Shown here: in pieces, positions 62,810-64,000 of the stretch
How the letters are laid out: every line of letters begins with the position of its first letter
Numbering within the stretch: position 1 is the stretch's first letter
Assembly: GCF_014750655.1 (NCBI RefSeq)
Contig: NZ_JABBXD010000002.1
Location: 157,088 to 221,087, forward strand
Source: Salinimonas profundi
Lineage (GTDB): Bacteria > Pseudomonadota > Gammaproteobacteria > Enterobacterales > Alteromonadaceae
DNA: 64,000 nt
Reading direction: 5' to 3'
Notes under the pieces: generated by a model
What the model saw: the letters and a program-made list of their open reading frames with translations, nothing else
Database searches by the model: none
What the model was told of the DNA's origin: nothing
Translations under genes and position numbers: made by a program

Positions 62810-63766
62810 ATGGCAGCAGCGCAGTTTCAGCAACTCCATGCCTATCTGAATTCTCAGATTATTGGCCAGCACCAACTTACCCGCAGTCTTCTAATCGCCC
62901 TTCTTGCAGATGGCCACCTTTTGGTAGAGGGCCCGCCGGGACTTGCCAAGACCCGTGCTATTAATGCACTGGCAAATGGTATGGAGGCCGATTTCCACCG
63001 CGTACAATTTACTCCCGATCTGCTCCCGGCCGATTTAACCGGTACAGACATTTACCGACCCGAGACCGGTGAGTTCGTTTTTCAGCAAGGGCCGCTGTTT
63101 CATAACCTGATGCTTGCCGATGAGATCAACCGTGCACCGGCAAAAGTGCAGTCGGCGTTACTTGAAGCGATGGCCGAACGGCAAATTACGGTAGGTAGTA
63201 AGACGTACCCCCTGCCCTCGCTGTTCTTGGTAATGGCGACCCAGAACCCGCTGGAGCAGGAGGGCACGTATCCGTTGCCCGAGGCGCAGCTTGACCGTTT
63301 TCTGATGCACGTGGAAATAGACTATCCCGGCGCCGAAACGGAGCTCGACATTCTGAAACTTACCCGGGGAGAAGCGTTAAAGCAGGCCCCACTCCTACCC
63401 GGTAAACTCACCCAGGAAGATATTTTTAAAGCCCGTGATGAAGCACTGGCATTGCATATGGCGCCGGAGCTTGAAACCTATTTGGTACAGCTGATAATAG
63501 CGACCCGCCAGCCTGCCAACCTTGACGATGAGCTGGCAAACTGGATTGAGTTCGGGGTGAGTCCCCGAGCCACAATCGCTCTGGACCGCTGCGCCCGTGC
63601 GCATGCCTGGCTCGCCGGACGTGAATTCGTTGGGCCGGATGATATTCAGGCCGTGGTACACAATGTGTTGCGTCATCGTATTATTCTGACGTATCAGGCC
63701 GAGGCGCAGGGCATCACCACAAACCAGGTGCTGGATCGCATCATCCAGCTTGTAGCGGTGCCTTAG
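62810..63766 (+). CDS. MoxR-family AAA+ ATPase
   Basis: A 318-residue chaperone-like ATPase. Walker A is GPPGLAKTRA (about 42-51), Walker B LMLADEINRAP (about 100-110), and the sensor 1 region VMATQNPLEQEGTYPLPEAQ (about 142-161). A C-terminal lid domain follows (about 235-318). MoxR ATPases work with VWA-domain proteins encoded alongside; the DUF58 gene right behind it (6-bp gap) is the usual start of such a cluster, continuing beyond the window. Confidence 0.93.
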   Translation: MAAAQFQQLHAYLNSQIIGQHQLTRSLLIALLADGHLLVEGPPGLAKTRAINALANGMEADFHRVQFTPDLLPADLTGTDIYRPETGEFVFQQGPLFHNLMLADEINRAPAKVQSALLEAMAERQITVGSKTYPLPSLFLVMATQNPLEQEGTYPLPEAQLDRFLMHVEIDYPGAETELDILKLTRGEALKQAPLLPGKLTQEDIFKARDEALALHMAPELETYLVQLIIATRQPANLDDELANWIEFGVSPRATIALDRCARAHAWLAGREFVGPDDIQAVVHNVLRHRIILTYQAEAQGITTNQVLDRIIQLVAVP

Positions 63767-63772
63767 ATAGCG

Positions 63773-64000
63773 ATGAATGATTCAACACGCTGGCTGAAGG
63801 CGCTTCAGTCCGACGGTATTCACCTTGCTTCGCAGGAATTGCTGCGATACCGGCAGCTATATAAACTGATTAATCTCGCACCTACGGCCAAAAAACAGGC
63901 CGGCGTGTCGGGCGCCTACCTGAGTAAATACAAGGGTCGCGGCATGGAGTTTGATGAAGCCAGACACTACCAGCCAGGCGACGACATCAGGGCAATAGAC
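63773..64000 (+). CDS. DUF58 protein, N-terminal part (runs off the window)
   Basis: ATG at 63773, open to the window end (76 codons visible). The start includes LLRYRQLYKLINLAP, then GVSGAYLSKYKGRGMEFDEA and RHYQPGDDIRAID, the recognised DUF58 motif. It is the standard partner of MoxR, six bases after its stop codon. Confidence 0.9.
   Translation, partial: MNDSTRWLKALQSDGIHLASQELLRYRQLYKLINLAPTAKKQAGVSGAYLSKYKGRGMEFDEARHYQPGDDIRAID

Overview
The window reads as a chromosomal segment of a marine gammaproteobacterium of the Alteromonadales (Alteromonas/Salinimonas-like). This is an inference from protein character and from conserved gene blocks: aspS-nudB-ruvCAB-ybgC-tolQRAB-pal-cpoB-tRNA-Lys, rpsP-rimM-trmD-rplS, aroF-tyrA, glrK-qseG-glrR, divergent ffh/ypjD-corC, and fadIJ. 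I see no insertion sequence, prophage or CRISPR array. The region is mostly core genome with a few accessory insertions.

Layout. 1-700: three identical tRNA-Lys(UUU) genes followed, in their direction of transcription, by tandem ~172-bp repeats that each carry the last 18 bases of the tRNA. 0.9-10.8 kb: one long minus-strand run of envelope (Tol-Pal), Holliday-junction (RuvABC), Nudix and aspartyl-tRNA synthetase genes, with a candidate small RNA between ruvB and ybgC. 11-22 kb: signalling genes. These are a DUF72 protein, the GlrK/QseG/GlrR sigma-54 two-component system with an EF-hand protein upstream, a GGDEF-EAL protein, a TerB-like protein, an HsbR/HsbA-type partner-switching pair, a SUI1/YciH protein and a tandem-receiver protein. 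21.8-30.3 kb: aromatic amino-acid genes, namely pheA with a leader-peptide attenuator, tyrA, and aroF with a TyrR-like box.

Between pheA and tyrA (23.2-27.8 kb, minus strand) sits the most interesting locus. It holds a pepsin-like aspartic protease, a SonM/borosin-type peptide-backbone N-methyltransferase (Y-x5-R-x3-Y catalytic pattern), a GNAT acetyltransferase, a 66-residue SonA-like putative precursor, and a TPR-diguanylate cyclase. The first three genes overlap by 4 or 1 bases, so they look translationally coupled. I interpret this as a split-borosin RiPP cluster with its own pepsin-like peptidase. The precursor assignment and the peptidase role are inference.

30.4-33 kb: an acyltransferase and the S16/RimM/TrmD/L19 operon. 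33-39 kb: an ABC exporter and an RND efflux pair. 40-45.6 kb: a three-gene SMC-like condensin (MksB/E/F-like) with no adjacent nuclease gene. 45.8-50.5 kb: ffh, ypjD, corC-like and sixA. 50.7-58.1 kb: an M16 protease and a very large propeller-PAS-GGDEF-EAL protein whose sensor half looks AT-rich. 58.3-58.8 kb: a small secreted CxxC peptide behind a good sigma-54 promoter, and a small membrane protein. 59-62.5 kb: fadIJ with a FadR-like operator. 62.8 kb to the end: moxR and the start of a DUF58 gene, which runs off the edge.
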